This document shows, one piece after another, positions 8,523 to 14,586 of a stretch of DNA of 14,586 bases. A model generated the notes under the pieces. That model worked only from the letters and a program-made list of their open reading frames with translations, ran no database searches and was not told where the DNA came from. Position numbers and translations under genes: made by a program. This stretch comes from CAWEHT01 sp963808455. GTDB lineage: Bacteria > Chloroflexota > Anaerolineae > CG2-30-64-16. Every line of letters starts with the position of its first letter. The first letter of the stretch is position 1. The DNA lies in assembly GCA_963808455.1 (NCBI GenBank), contig CAWEHT010000181.1, positions 1 through 14,586 on the forward strand, in the 5' to 3' direction.

Positions 8523-9392
8523 CTACCTCTGCCGTCTTGGGGTCTGTCGTAGCGCTGCAAGCAACGTCCTGCTGGACGCGTCTGGCAGCGCTTGCTCTAG
8601 TGCAGCTACGTACTCGAGCTGTTCTTCCTGCACGAACATGTCATCGCGACGTGTGTTCCAGCCCTCCGCGGCATCAGTCACACGTGCAAGGATGCGAAGC
8701 GGATCCAGTGCCTTGCGCTCGGCCTCGTGCCTAGCAGCGACTTGATGCCGAAGCAGAGCAGCCGTGCGAACGAAGACCTGCAAGGCAGCGCTGTGCGCCA
8801 CGCCCACGGACAGAGCGCGTTGCAGTCCGTCGAGATAGGTCAGGGCATCGCGATCGTAGCCGCCGGTGACGGCCGCTTCGACTTGGGCCAGCGTATCTTC
8901 AACCCATTGGGCAAAGAGTCGCTCATCCAACTCTCCTGCCTCAACGCTCAGACCCGCAGCGATCAGTGCCTGGCGAACGCCCAACCTGAGGCCGGGCCAA
9001 CCGAACTCTTCTGCCGCCGCATGTGAAGGTACGGCTGCCTCCCTGCCCACCTCCTTGCCCAGTGCCACGTTGATGTACTGGTTCAGGCTCACACCGTCGG
9101 CCTCCGCTGCTTCCACCAATTCGCGGTGGAGCGAGCGCGGCACACGTACCACAAACTTACCGCTGTAGTCTTCTTCCGGGCGCGGCTCGGGAATCGTCGC
9201 GCCATCCTCGATTGCCGTCTCAAACCAAAGCGGCATAACCTCTTTCAGGCTGGCCAGCGCCTCCTCGGCAGTATCCGCTTGGCTCATGCAGCCTGGCAGT
9301 TCCTTGACATGCGCGAACCACCCGGCTTCCGGGTCGTTCTGCAGTTCAAGCGTATAGGGTAACCCCAGGTAGTATTCGACAGTCTTTTCCAT
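8523..9392 (-). CDS. hicB: HicB-family antitoxin-like protein with long C-terminal extension
   Basis: 289 residues, about twice the usual HicB length. Residues ~8-70 are a HicB-like fold (YTLELQNDPEAGWFAHVKEL, PGCMSQADTAEEALASLKEV). Residues ~75-115 form the ribbon-helix-helix part (KFVVRVPRSLHRELVEAAEA, GVSLNQYINVALGKEV). In the family the first part binds HicA and the second binds operator DNA. Residues ~125-289 are a mostly helical extension I do not recognise, including GYDRDALTYLDGLQRALSVG and EEQLEYVAALEQALPDASS. It is not broken: start ATG 9390-9392 and stop TAG 8523-8525 enclose one intact frame. It lies 45 bases after hicA and 3 bases before the TPR gene. The extension may contact the TPR protein; that is inference from the coupling. 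Confidence 0.85.
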   Translation of the reverse strand: MEKTVEYYLGLPYTLELQNDPEAGWFAHVKELPGCMSQADTAEEALASLKEVMPLWFETAIEDGATIPEPRPEEDYSGKFVVRVPRSLHRELVEAAEADGVSLNQYINVALGKEVGREAAVPSHAAAEEFGWPGLRLGVRQALIAAGLSVEAGELDERLFAQWVEDTLAQVEAAVTGGYDRDALTYLDGLQRALSVGVAHSAALQVFVRTAALLRHQVAARHEAERKALDPLRILARVTDAAEGWNTRRDDMFVQEEQLEYVAALEQALPDASSRTLLAALRQTPRRQR

Positions 9393-9437
9393 GGTGCTTG
9401 GCCCTTCAGGAGTTAAGCAAGAGATGCCGCGGGGCTC

Positions 9438-9674
9438 CTACTCCTCATCGAGCAGATCCTCAATTGCACGCCGTACGTCCTTCACGGCTTTCGGATGCGG
9501 GCGCGGCTGGTTGGTGCCTATAATGATAGGCGTGCGCCCCTTCTGGCGATAGACGTTGTCACTCTCGTGCTTGCACGTATAGCCAAGCCGAGTGAGGACA
9601 AGGTCCAGGTCATCGAAGCTGATGTCGCCAGCACCCCTGCGGATCTTTTCGACCAGTTTCTCGAATTTGCCCAT
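9438..9674 (-). CDS. hicA: HicA-like protein lacking the usual catalytic histidine
   Basis: 78 residues, normal HicA size. It fits the subfamily that begins KLxxKIRxGxxDISFxDLxxLLxxLG: here KFEKLVEKIRRGAGDISFDD and LDLVLTRLGYTC. HicA toxins are dsRBD-fold mRNA interferases whose key His lies in a GSHH-type motif just after this point. In this protein the position reads HESDNVYRQKG, so GSHH is replaced by ESDN. The C-terminus (KAVKDVRRAIEDLL) matches the family's last helix. Start ATG 9672-9674 lies behind GGCGGGGGCAG and a strong promoter at 9691-9719. The frame is also open upstream to a TTG at 9836, where it encodes pglX-type sequence; that longer reading is a remnant, not part of HicA. It may be an inactive toxin, a divergent active one or an RNA-binding partner for HicB. 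Confidence 0.72.
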   Translation of the reverse strand: MGKFEKLVEKIRRGAGDISFDDLDLVLTRLGYTCKHESDNVYRQKGRTPIIIGTNQPRPHPKAVKDVRRAIEDLLDEE

Positions 9675-9690
9675 CTGCCCCCGCCATCTG

Positions 9691-9719
9691 ATAGTACCAT
9701 ATGCGATACCACTCGTCAA
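9691..9719 (-). promoter_or_regulatory. Strong sigma70-type promoter of hicA-hicB-TPR
   Basis: Read leftward, TTGACG (9719-9714), 17 bases, then TACTAT (9696-9691). The predicted start is at about 9684, so the leader to ATG 9674 is only about 10 bases, leaving room for little more than the GGGGG ribosome site. A CATATG-centred imperfect palindrome lies in the spacer and could be a HicB operator. Confidence 0.65.
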
Positions 9720-9744
9720 GTAGGAACTTCGGGCTAGGGGCGGT

Positions 9745-9850
9745 AACCCAAGGAATTTACCCCGCGGCTTTTTCAAGCTATACGCCGCGGTTTCCACCAT
9801 CGCCGCATCCAGCGCCCCGTACCCCAGATGAGCCAACGCGGTCGGCCGCG
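9745..9850 (-). pseudogene. pglX: PglX-like methylase remnant, internal piece
   Basis: The minus frame entering at about 9850 reads ARPTALAHLGYGALDAAM then VETAAYSLKKPRG. This resembles the segment of PglX-type methylases between the methylase core and the recognition half. It follows the brxC remnant with no intervening sequence and runs open, without a stop, toward hicA. The next part of the same protein family appears at about 6650, after the hicA-hicB-TPR cassette. The simplest reading is one methylase remnant interrupted by the cassette. The piece is short, so the family assignment rests mainly on LDAAMVETAAY and on context. Confidence 0.5.
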
Positions 9851-9854
9851 CCTC

Positions 9855-10169
9855 TCAAAAGGATCTCCTCTGGCTTGCGGGCTGGCCCAGGATGGCGCGG
9901 CTGGTGAGTATGTAGCCCAGGTTCTCGGCGACCGAGGGCTTGCCGGAGCCGAAGAACCCCGATACCCAGACGCCCACTCCTTCGGCCGGCCCGCCCGGCG
10001 CGTCCGCGATGGCCTTCAGCATCTGCAGGTACTTCCGTTTGATGCGGCCGGTCGCTACGCCCTCGCCGATCTCGCGGTAGACCGTCGCCTCGTCTTGCTG
10101 ATCGAGCTTGAGGAACTGTTCGATGAGCTGGGAGAGGTCGCGGGACAGAAGGGCGCGGATGGTGGCCAT
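9855..10169 (-). pseudogene. brxC: BrxC-like BREX ATPase, N-terminal fragment
   Basis: The first ~95 residues of a BrxC-type P-loop ATPase, normally well over 1000 residues and essential for BREX phage defence. Visible are MATIRALLSRDLSQLIEQFL, KLDQQDEATVYREI and GVWVSGFFGSGKPSVAENLG, the P-loop region, then LGYILTSRAILGQPAS. The Walker A motif reads GSGKP; the Ser/Thr that should follow Lys and bind Mg is Pro. The frame reaches TGA at 9855-9857 just after GQPAS, where the sequence changes to pglX type. The start ATG 10167-10169 has GGAG five bases ahead. It lies 62 bases after the NERD gene and is likely co-transcribed with it. With no body and an altered P-loop it cannot function as BrxC. 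Confidence 0.75.
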
Positions 10170-10231
10170 GATGGCTCCATGTCACGAGAGCACACGTGGG
10201 GACTCTGATCCGTGTCCGGCCCGGATGACAC

Positions 10232-11557
10232 TCAGTCCTCGTTGTTGTTCCGGCAGAGCGCGGTGAGTTTCGCGACCGTCCTGGTCCGATCCGCCTCGCC
10301 CATGTCCCTGCCCTGCCACAGGTTGCCCAATTCTTCGGGCAAGCGGTCGGCCGTCCAAACGGCAGCCATCGGGTTCTCGACCGACAATGGGCTCTCCGGG
10401 TTCGCCCAGATGACCGCGGGCGTCACCCACTGCGTGATGCCATCTGCCTTCAGGAAGCTTGCCAGACGGGCTGCGTTGTTTTGGGCCTGGCGGCTGGGGC
10501 TCTTCTTGAGCGGCCTCCAGTCCTTGCCGGCGCGGTACTCCCAGCGCTCCCCGGTGTTCCTATAGTCGCCTGTCAAAGCCTTGATTTCGAGCGCCCAGAT
10601 GCCGGGCGCGCCGACAAGTACGCCATCGATATCGGCCTTGTTTCGACCCGGCAGGACCACATTGCGGAAGAGGGTCCACCTGCCATCCAGGTTCTGGCGC
10701 AGGAGCTCGACGACCTGTTCCTCGCCTTCCTGACCCTTGCGGTAGTTCGCGATCTGCCCTTCCAGCTTCTTGAAACCTGCATCCGCCAGGCGGTTTGTGA
10801 GCCATACTGCGGCCGCCGCCAGGGCGACGACGACCAGCAGGACGGCAAGGCCCACCGGCGAGGTGAGCTTCCCAAGAGCTGGCGCCGTCGGCCGCCATGT
10901 GAACGACCTGATCGCCCAAATCACTCCCAGGACGCACAGGGTTCCCAGGGCGCCAGCCAAGGCTCCCTCGATGGCCGTCCATTGGAACTGCCGGGCCTCG
11001 CTGTAACTCCGCCCGTGGGAGATGACCTTCAGGGGGCCAGCGGGCGACGCAGGTTGCTTCACCGCCTGCTTCAGGCGCACGGCCATCAGGACGATGGCGG
11101 CCTGGCGCACGCGCTCGTCCCAGGCGTTTTCAACCGCAAAGGCCAGGTCTTTGAGGCTCAATTGCTGGGCATCGACCAGCTCCCCCATGCGCTCGCCTTT
11201 GTGCGGTCTGAACGGCCATACCACGGTGCGCGCCTGCGCCAGGGAGATCCCGGCTTCGATGGCAGGCAACGGCTCGGGCTGCGACGGTGCGGCGGCAGGC
11301 GGAGTGGTGGTCGCGGGGTCCTGCGCCAGCTTCTGCAGAAGCACTCCTGCCGCCACCTTGAGGCGGGGATCGTAAGCCTTTTGAGCTGCCCAGGCCAGCC
11401 TGTGCTTGTCGAGATACCCGTTATCCAACAGCTCACCAAGCGGACGGGGATCGTTGCTCAGCCAGAGGACAGCCCGTGCTTCGTCCAGGCTCATGGATGC
11501 TACGGGGGTATCGAGAGAGCTCGCAGGCTCTCCCTTGTGTATCGTTGATGGGATCAC
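10232..11557 (-). CDS. Membrane-anchored NERD-domain nuclease-like protein
   Basis: 441 residues in one intact frame. Residues ~23-80 and ~105-164 are two copies of a ~60-residue repeat (SLDEARAVLW...LGELLDNG and SLAQARTVVW...MGELVDAQ, each ending in a D-x-R-x5-VL helix). Two membrane helices follow at ~196-217 and ~232-254. Residues ~275-400 form a NERD domain: GQEGEEQVVELLRQNLDG, RNKADIDGVLVGAPGIWALE with IK after it, then QAQNNAARLASFL. D311, E324 and K326 fit a PD-(D/E)xK nuclease core. NERD proteins are predicted DNA-processing enzymes. Start GTG 11555-11557 was chosen because AGGAGG lies upstream (11576-11571, 13 bases away, rather long); ATG 11494 is an alternative. It lies directly upstream of the brxC remnant, which suggests it was an accessory gene of that defence island. 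Confidence 0.85.
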   Translation of the reverse strand: MIPSTIHKGEPASSLDTPVASMSLDEARAVLWLSNDPRPLGELLDNGYLDKHRLAWAAQKAYDPRLKVAAGVLLQKLAQDPATTTPPAAAPSQPEPLPAIEAGISLAQARTVVWPFRPHKGERMGELVDAQQLSLKDLAFAVENAWDERVRQAAIVLMAVRLKQAVKQPASPAGPLKVISHGRSYSEARQFQWTAIEGALAGALGTLCVLGVIWAIRSFTWRPTAPALGKLTSPVGLAVLLVVVALAAAAVWLTNRLADAGFKKLEGQIANYRKGQEGEEQVVELLRQNLDGRWTLFRNVVLPGRNKADIDGVLVGAPGIWALEIKALTGDYRNTGERWEYRAGKDWRPLKKSPSRQAQNNAARLASFLKADGITQWVTPAVIWANPESPLSVENPMAAVWTADRLPEELGNLWQGRDMGEADRTRTVAKLTALCRNNNED

Positions 11558-11715
11558 CTTCTGTCACCGACCTCCTGCTGCCAGCCTATGCCGGGCCGGA
11601 CGGCGAGGTAATACCCGCGGGGCACCTACGCCCGTTCTTCGAGCCCATGCGCGATCGGGAACGGCTTGTAAACCTTCGGTCAACACGCACTTCTGTGTGG
11701 TAACTGCCACGCCCC

Positions 11716-11883
11716 TCATTCTATCACACTCCGTGGCTCGCTGGGCAGGCTTTGTGCAACGTAGGCATCCCCGAAGGCCCGCGAGGCCAGCGGCACGGGT
11801 CCCTGCACGCGCTGGTCCCGGTAAGGGGTCTTGGCGCATCGCAGCGCGATCGGTAGAATATTCTTGAGCAAAGGGAGGGACAT
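11716..11883 (-). CDS. Possible 55-residue reading frame or gene scrap
   Basis: ATG 11883-11881 to TGA 11718-11716. It encodes a 55-residue peptide with segments LLKNILPIALRCAK, YRDQRVQGPVPLASRAFGDA and YVAQSLPSEPRSVIE. Third codon positions are mostly G or C, as in real genes here. I do not recognise the peptide and see no ribosome site. It overlaps the promoter and start of the opposite-strand metallopeptidase remnant, so at most one of the two is likely to be expressed from this stretch. The interval 11558-11715 shows nothing else recognisable. Confidence 0.25.
   Translation of the reverse strand: MSLPLLKNILPIALRCAKTPYRDQRVQGPVPLASRAFGDAYVAQSLPSEPRSVIE
11831..11859 (+). promoter_or_regulatory. 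Promoter of the metallopeptidase remnant
   Basis: TTGGCG (11831-11836), 17 bases, TAGAAT (11854-11859). The predicted start at about 11866 is followed by the ribosome site AAGGGAGGG (11871-11879) and ATG 11882. Confidence 0.5.
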
Positions 11884-12150
11884 GAACAACGTCGAGGTGG
11901 TAGTGGAAGACTGGCCGGATCGGCACCACGTTGCACCTCGCCGGCGTCCGCTCGCCCTGGGGCCTCCTCGGCTTCTACCGTGGCATCCCCCTGACGCAGA
12001 GGACGGCCGGCCACAGCCTCGTCGCCCCGGACCGGATCAGCATTCTCCAGGGGCCGATCGAGGCCCGATGCGCCAGCGAGGACGAAATCAGGGCGCTTGT
12101 GAGGTGCATGGTGCTGCGCGAGATCGCGAGCTTTCGGTTATGGAATCCGC
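11882..12150 (+). pseudogene. Minimal zincin metallopeptidase remnant, active site lost
   Basis: Remnant of the small metallopeptidase family known as Zincin_1 / DUF1025 (about 120-140 residues). It begins MNNVEVVVEDWPDRH, then one extra base at about 11927 shifts the frame to LHLAGVRSPWGLLGFYRG and continues with PLTQRTAGHSLVAPDRISI, QGPIEARCASEDEIRALV and CMVLREIASF. The family ends with an HExxH zinc site, normally (I/L)HEIAHxFG. Here both zinc-binding His are replaced: REIAS (Arg at 12117-12119, Ser at 12129-12131). After that the match stops and the frame runs into unrelated sequence read as vapC on the other strand. Promoter and ribosome site are intact. It is catalytically dead and truncated. 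Confidence 0.7.
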
Positions 12151-12162
12151 GAGGAAATCCGA

Positions 12163-12262
12163 GGTTTCTAAGGCACATCTCCTCGAAAAGCTCGGCCTGG
12201 TTCGCGGCACCCCTGGCTTTTAGCCCCCTGAGGATTTCATAGCGGGTGATGATAGACAAAGT
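12163..12262 (-). pseudogene. VapC-type PIN toxin fragment
   Basis: The minus frame reads SIITRYEILRGLKARGAANQ then AELFEEMC, a match to the middle segment of VapC-type PIN-domain RNases (typical I-S-x-I-T-x-x-E-I-L-R-G-L). The first ~50 residues, with the first catalytic Asp, and the C-terminal half are missing. The fragment starts where the antitoxin gene ends (they overlap in different frames) and ends where the metallopeptidase remnant begins on the other strand. No toxin activity is possible from this piece. The identification rests on about 30 residues. Confidence 0.6.
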
Positions 12263-12485
12263 CGGGCATGAAGTGATCTCGATCTAGAGCGATGCGTTCG
12301 ATCTCCGCGACCTCTGCGTCAGATAATCCCGCGAAGACCTGGTGCCACACGGCTAGAACCTCCTCTGGCTGCTCGCTCATGGGCACGTGCAGGGTCACCC
12401 GAATCCGCTGATTCTCGGGAAGGTCGAGTGGCTCCAACGGCGTGAGAACGCCGTTCCGATAGATGACTTCTACATCCTGCTCCAT
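12237..12485 (-). CDS. AF2212/DUF104-like antitoxin, 3' end probably altered
   Basis: 82 residues. The N-terminus EVIYRNGVLTPLEPLDLPEN is characteristic of the AF2212-like antitoxin family (DUF104), which pairs with VapC-type PIN toxins. The C-terminal half, FAGLSDAEVAEIERIALDRD, also fits. The last residues, DFVYHHPL, come from reading the vapC fragment in a second frame, so the original end has probably been lost in the deletion that removed the toxin's head. Start ATG 12483-12485 with AGGGAG upstream; stop TGA 12237-12239. A TATAAT -10 box lies at 12552-12547, about 60 bases ahead. It now has no intact toxin partner nearby. Confidence 0.72.
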   Translation of the reverse strand: MEQDVEVIYRNGVLTPLEPLDLPENQRIRVTLHVPMSEQPEEVLAVWHQVFAGLSDAEVAEIERIALDRDHFMPDFVYHHPL

Positions 12486-12546
12486 GGCCTGTATCTCCCT
12501 GCTTCATGTCCCAATCTCGCTACGACGGTCGCACGAACATAGCCAC

Positions 12547-12552
12547 ATTATA
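12547..12552 (-). promoter_or_regulatory. -10 box of the antitoxin gene
   Basis: A perfect TATAAT read leftward, with the predicted start at about 12540 and a leader of about 55 bases. No good -35 element lies at the usual distance, so the promoter may be activator-dependent or weak. Confidence 0.4.
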
Positions 12553-12658
12553 CCACGCGCCGGCGCTCAAATTTCCGCACTCTGGACGCCTGGATTCGAC
12601 CGGGCATTCTCGTTCGTGAGCTTCAACAGGCAGGACCCGGTTAGCCATCCGGTGCGGC

Positions 12659-14586
12659 CTATGGGCTCGTTGGCACCTGAACCGGTGCGGGGACTATCGA
12701 TAGCGCTGCTGGAGGCAGGGTGACTGATCGGCCGCCAGCGCTCAGGCTGACCGGGTCCGTGGGGTCGGCGCTCAGGACGAGCGCCTTCAGGCTGTCGCCG
12801 TCACGGAATAGATCGGCCAGGATGCCGCCCTGCGCCGAGAGCAAGCTGAAACTCCCGGACCACGGATGGGCTGCGGGACCGGCCAGCAGCCTGCGAGGAC
12901 CTGTAAACGGCACGCCGACGACGAACTCTCCGCCCATGCGCCAGGCCGGGATCAGCGGCTGGTTGAAAGCGTACGCTGCCAGCCAGGGCCTGGCGTCGGC
13001 GGCGCTGCCCGCGTGCGGCATATAGGCGTAGCGCAGGGTGTGATAGCCGGGGTCGGTCAAGCTTTCGCCATCAGGATCGGTGACCTGGCGCACCAGCAGC
13101 AGGTTGAGCGTGCTCATGCCGCCGAGCCCTTGCAGCCCGTGCGTGATGAGCGTCAGGCCCTGGCCGCCCGCCGAGACGTCGCTCCACGACATGATCGGGT
13201 AGAAGATCTCGCGGTGGTACGTCACGTCGCCCGGAACGATGGGATGATCGTCCAGGACATGTGTGAAGGAGGTAAAGCCCAGGTCGTCGGTGCGGGCCTG
13301 CGGGGCCAGGGCCGTGGGTATCTGCAAGACGGCGCTGCTCTCAGGCAGGGCCCTGATCTGTAGGGCCACTTCGACCAGAGGGCTGGCGGCGCGCAAGGTG
13401 ACCGTCTTCGTGATTGGCTGGCTGCCCAAGGTGAACGTGGCCTGAGCCCGGGCGATAAGCGGCCCTTGGGCCAGGATGGCCACACGTGCGGGCACCCGGC
13501 TCTCCCGGGCGCGCTCGGCTCCGAAATGGGCGCCGTAGATGTCGCCGGTGTCGTCCCAATAGACCACGTCGTCGCCGGGCCCTTTCAGGAGCCCAGGGCC
13601 CTCAGACAACCCAAGATCCTTGAAGGTGCCTCCCTGCGCGGGATCGAGCGTCACCCTTACCAGACCGTTCGCCAGGGTCACCGCTCCACTCGCATCCTGC
13701 GACGCTTGCGCCGGTTGCGCGAGGGTGGCCGTGCCGGTGATGATGGAGCCCCCGAGTGGAGGCACCGCTCGCGCGTAGAGGGCGACCATGCCTGGCCCAA
13801 GCTGCTGGGCGAGCTGCGGCAGCGCGCTTGGATCAGGCAGGCCGCCTGGTGCATCCAGCTCCACTACCTCCGAGCGTGCGAAGGAAGCCGGGTTGAAGAC
13901 GACGATGGGCGCGGAGACGCCGCTGGCAATGCGCGCGAGGGCCGAGGAGAGGTCTGAGGCCGCGCTCTGAGCGTCTGCTCGAAGCGCGGGCGCTGGCTGT
14001 CCTCCCATACGCTGTCGTAGCTCACGGCGCTGATATTGTCGTAGTGCGCGTCGACCGTGGCCGTGTACCACGCCGACGGGGACGGCGCGTTAACCGCTGC
14101 GCCGAACTTGTCGGCCGCCGTGAGGTAGAACTCGCTCTCCTGGTCCGCGATCTTGGCGAACGGGCGCGAGCCGTAGAACGCCTGCCAGATCGGGTTGAAG
14201 TTGACCTTGACCACCGGCACCGCCTGGGTCGCGAGGTAACGAAACGCAGTCTCCGGGTCGGCCATCACGAGTGCTGTGTGAGTATCCGAAGCGTTCCACC
14301 GGTTGACCAGCGCAGGCAGGTCCGGTAGAGGATCGATGAAGTCCGAGCCCATCGGCACGAAGATGTATTTGGAACCCCCGCCGGAACTGTTGGTCCACCA
14401 GCTTGCGCAGCGCGGCCAGTTGGTCGTCTTCGGATGCCAGCCTATGGATCGCATCCCACGCGGTGGGATAAGATAAATAGGCTACAAGAACGCGCGGCAG
14501 GAGATGCAGGCGCCTGCCAATAGAACGCCTGAGGATAGGGCGTGCAGGCTGCGTAGTCCGGATCGCACGTGCCCTGCCATCGCCCG
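12659..14586 (-). CDS. GH38 alpha-mannosidase-like protein, C-terminal part (5' end outside window)
   Basis: About 640 C-terminal residues of a glycoside hydrolase family 38-like protein; full members usually have ~1000. Segments read leftward are CDPDYAACTPYPQAFYWQ, VLVAYLSYPTAWDAIHRLAS, KYIFVPMGSDFIDPLPDLPA (end of the catalytic barrel) and WQAFYGSRPFAKIADQESEF (helical middle domain). The C-terminal beta-sandwich region has VVFNPASFARSEVVELDAP and GLVRVTLDPAQGGTFKDLGL. The family cleaves alpha-mannosides in glycans; its nucleophile Asp lies further upstream, outside the window, so activity cannot be judged. Frame changes occur at about 14490, at a C run 14375-14379 and at about 13975, and all flanks are conserved. 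No membrane segment is visible; the signal peptide region is off-window. Stop TAG 12659-12661. Confidence 0.78.

Noticed and set aside
6640..9770. Target-site duplication flanking the hicA-hicB-TPR cassette
   Set aside because: I compared the sequence around both presumed edges and found no convincing matching direct repeat, so a transposition mechanism cannot be claimed.
9438..9836. A 132-residue version of HicA starting at TTG 9836
   Set aside because: The first ~30 residues match PglX-type sequence, while ATG 9674 has a ribosome site and promoter directly ahead.
10481..11548. 355-codon plus-strand frame opposite the NERD gene
   Set aside because: It shows no recognisable domain and is the antisense shadow of an intact gene with membrane helices and a nuclease motif.
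1..14586. CRISPR array, tRNA, rRNA or transposase
   Set aside because: No regularly spaced repeats, no tRNA-like cloverleaf or rRNA segment, and no transposase or integrase motif were seen on either strand.

Overview
The window is GC-rich and has GC-rich third codon positions where frames are clear. It is bacterial chromosome with an accessory character. GAF-domain sensor kinases, a tandem-receiver regulator, a DUF1361 membrane protein, a PglX-type methylase and a GH38 glycosidase together would fit a Chloroflexota-like genome. That is an inference from gene style only; no rRNA, tRNA or marker gene is present.

Layout. (1) 21-3576, plus strand: a GAF-domain histidine kinase, a terminator-like hairpin and a spacer with REP-like repeats, then a response regulator with two receiver domains and a LuxR-type DNA-binding domain. 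These probably form one two-component system. (2) 3583-4265, minus: a DUF1361 membrane protein that converges on the regulator and has a good promoter with an inverted repeat at the expected transcription start. (3) 4632-5213, plus: a stand-alone PAS-domain protein. (4) about 5316-10169, minus: the remains of a BREX-type phage-defence locus. It holds the first ~95 residues of a BrxC-like ATPase followed directly by an internal piece of a PglX-like methylase. A cassette of hicA-like gene, long hicB and TPR gene (9674 to 6680) comes next, and then the rest of the PglX C-terminal half. The cassette therefore sits inside the methylase remnant. (5) 10232-11557, minus: an intact membrane-anchored NERD nuclease-like protein with a duplicated N-terminal repeat, directly upstream of the brxC remnant. 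(6) 11716-12485: a scrap yard with a minimal zincin metallopeptidase whose HExxH motif is destroyed, a headless vapC fragment and a near-complete AF2212/DUF104-type antitoxin. (7) 12659 to the right edge, minus: the C-terminal ~640 residues of a GH38 alpha-mannosidase-like protein, whose 5' part lies outside the window.

Frameshifts are unusually common: about a dozen single-base shifts spread over most long genes, some in C runs. In the kinase, regulator, DUF1361, TPR and GH38 genes the protein on both sides is well conserved, so sequencing or assembly indels are at least as likely as real decay. The brxC, pglX, metallopeptidase and vapC remnants lack whole domains or active-site residues, so those are true losses. 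The most interesting candidate is the coupled hicA-like / extended hicB / TPR cassette. Its HicA lacks the expected catalytic histidine, it has its own strong promoter, and it lies inside a dead BREX methylase gene next to a NERD protein.
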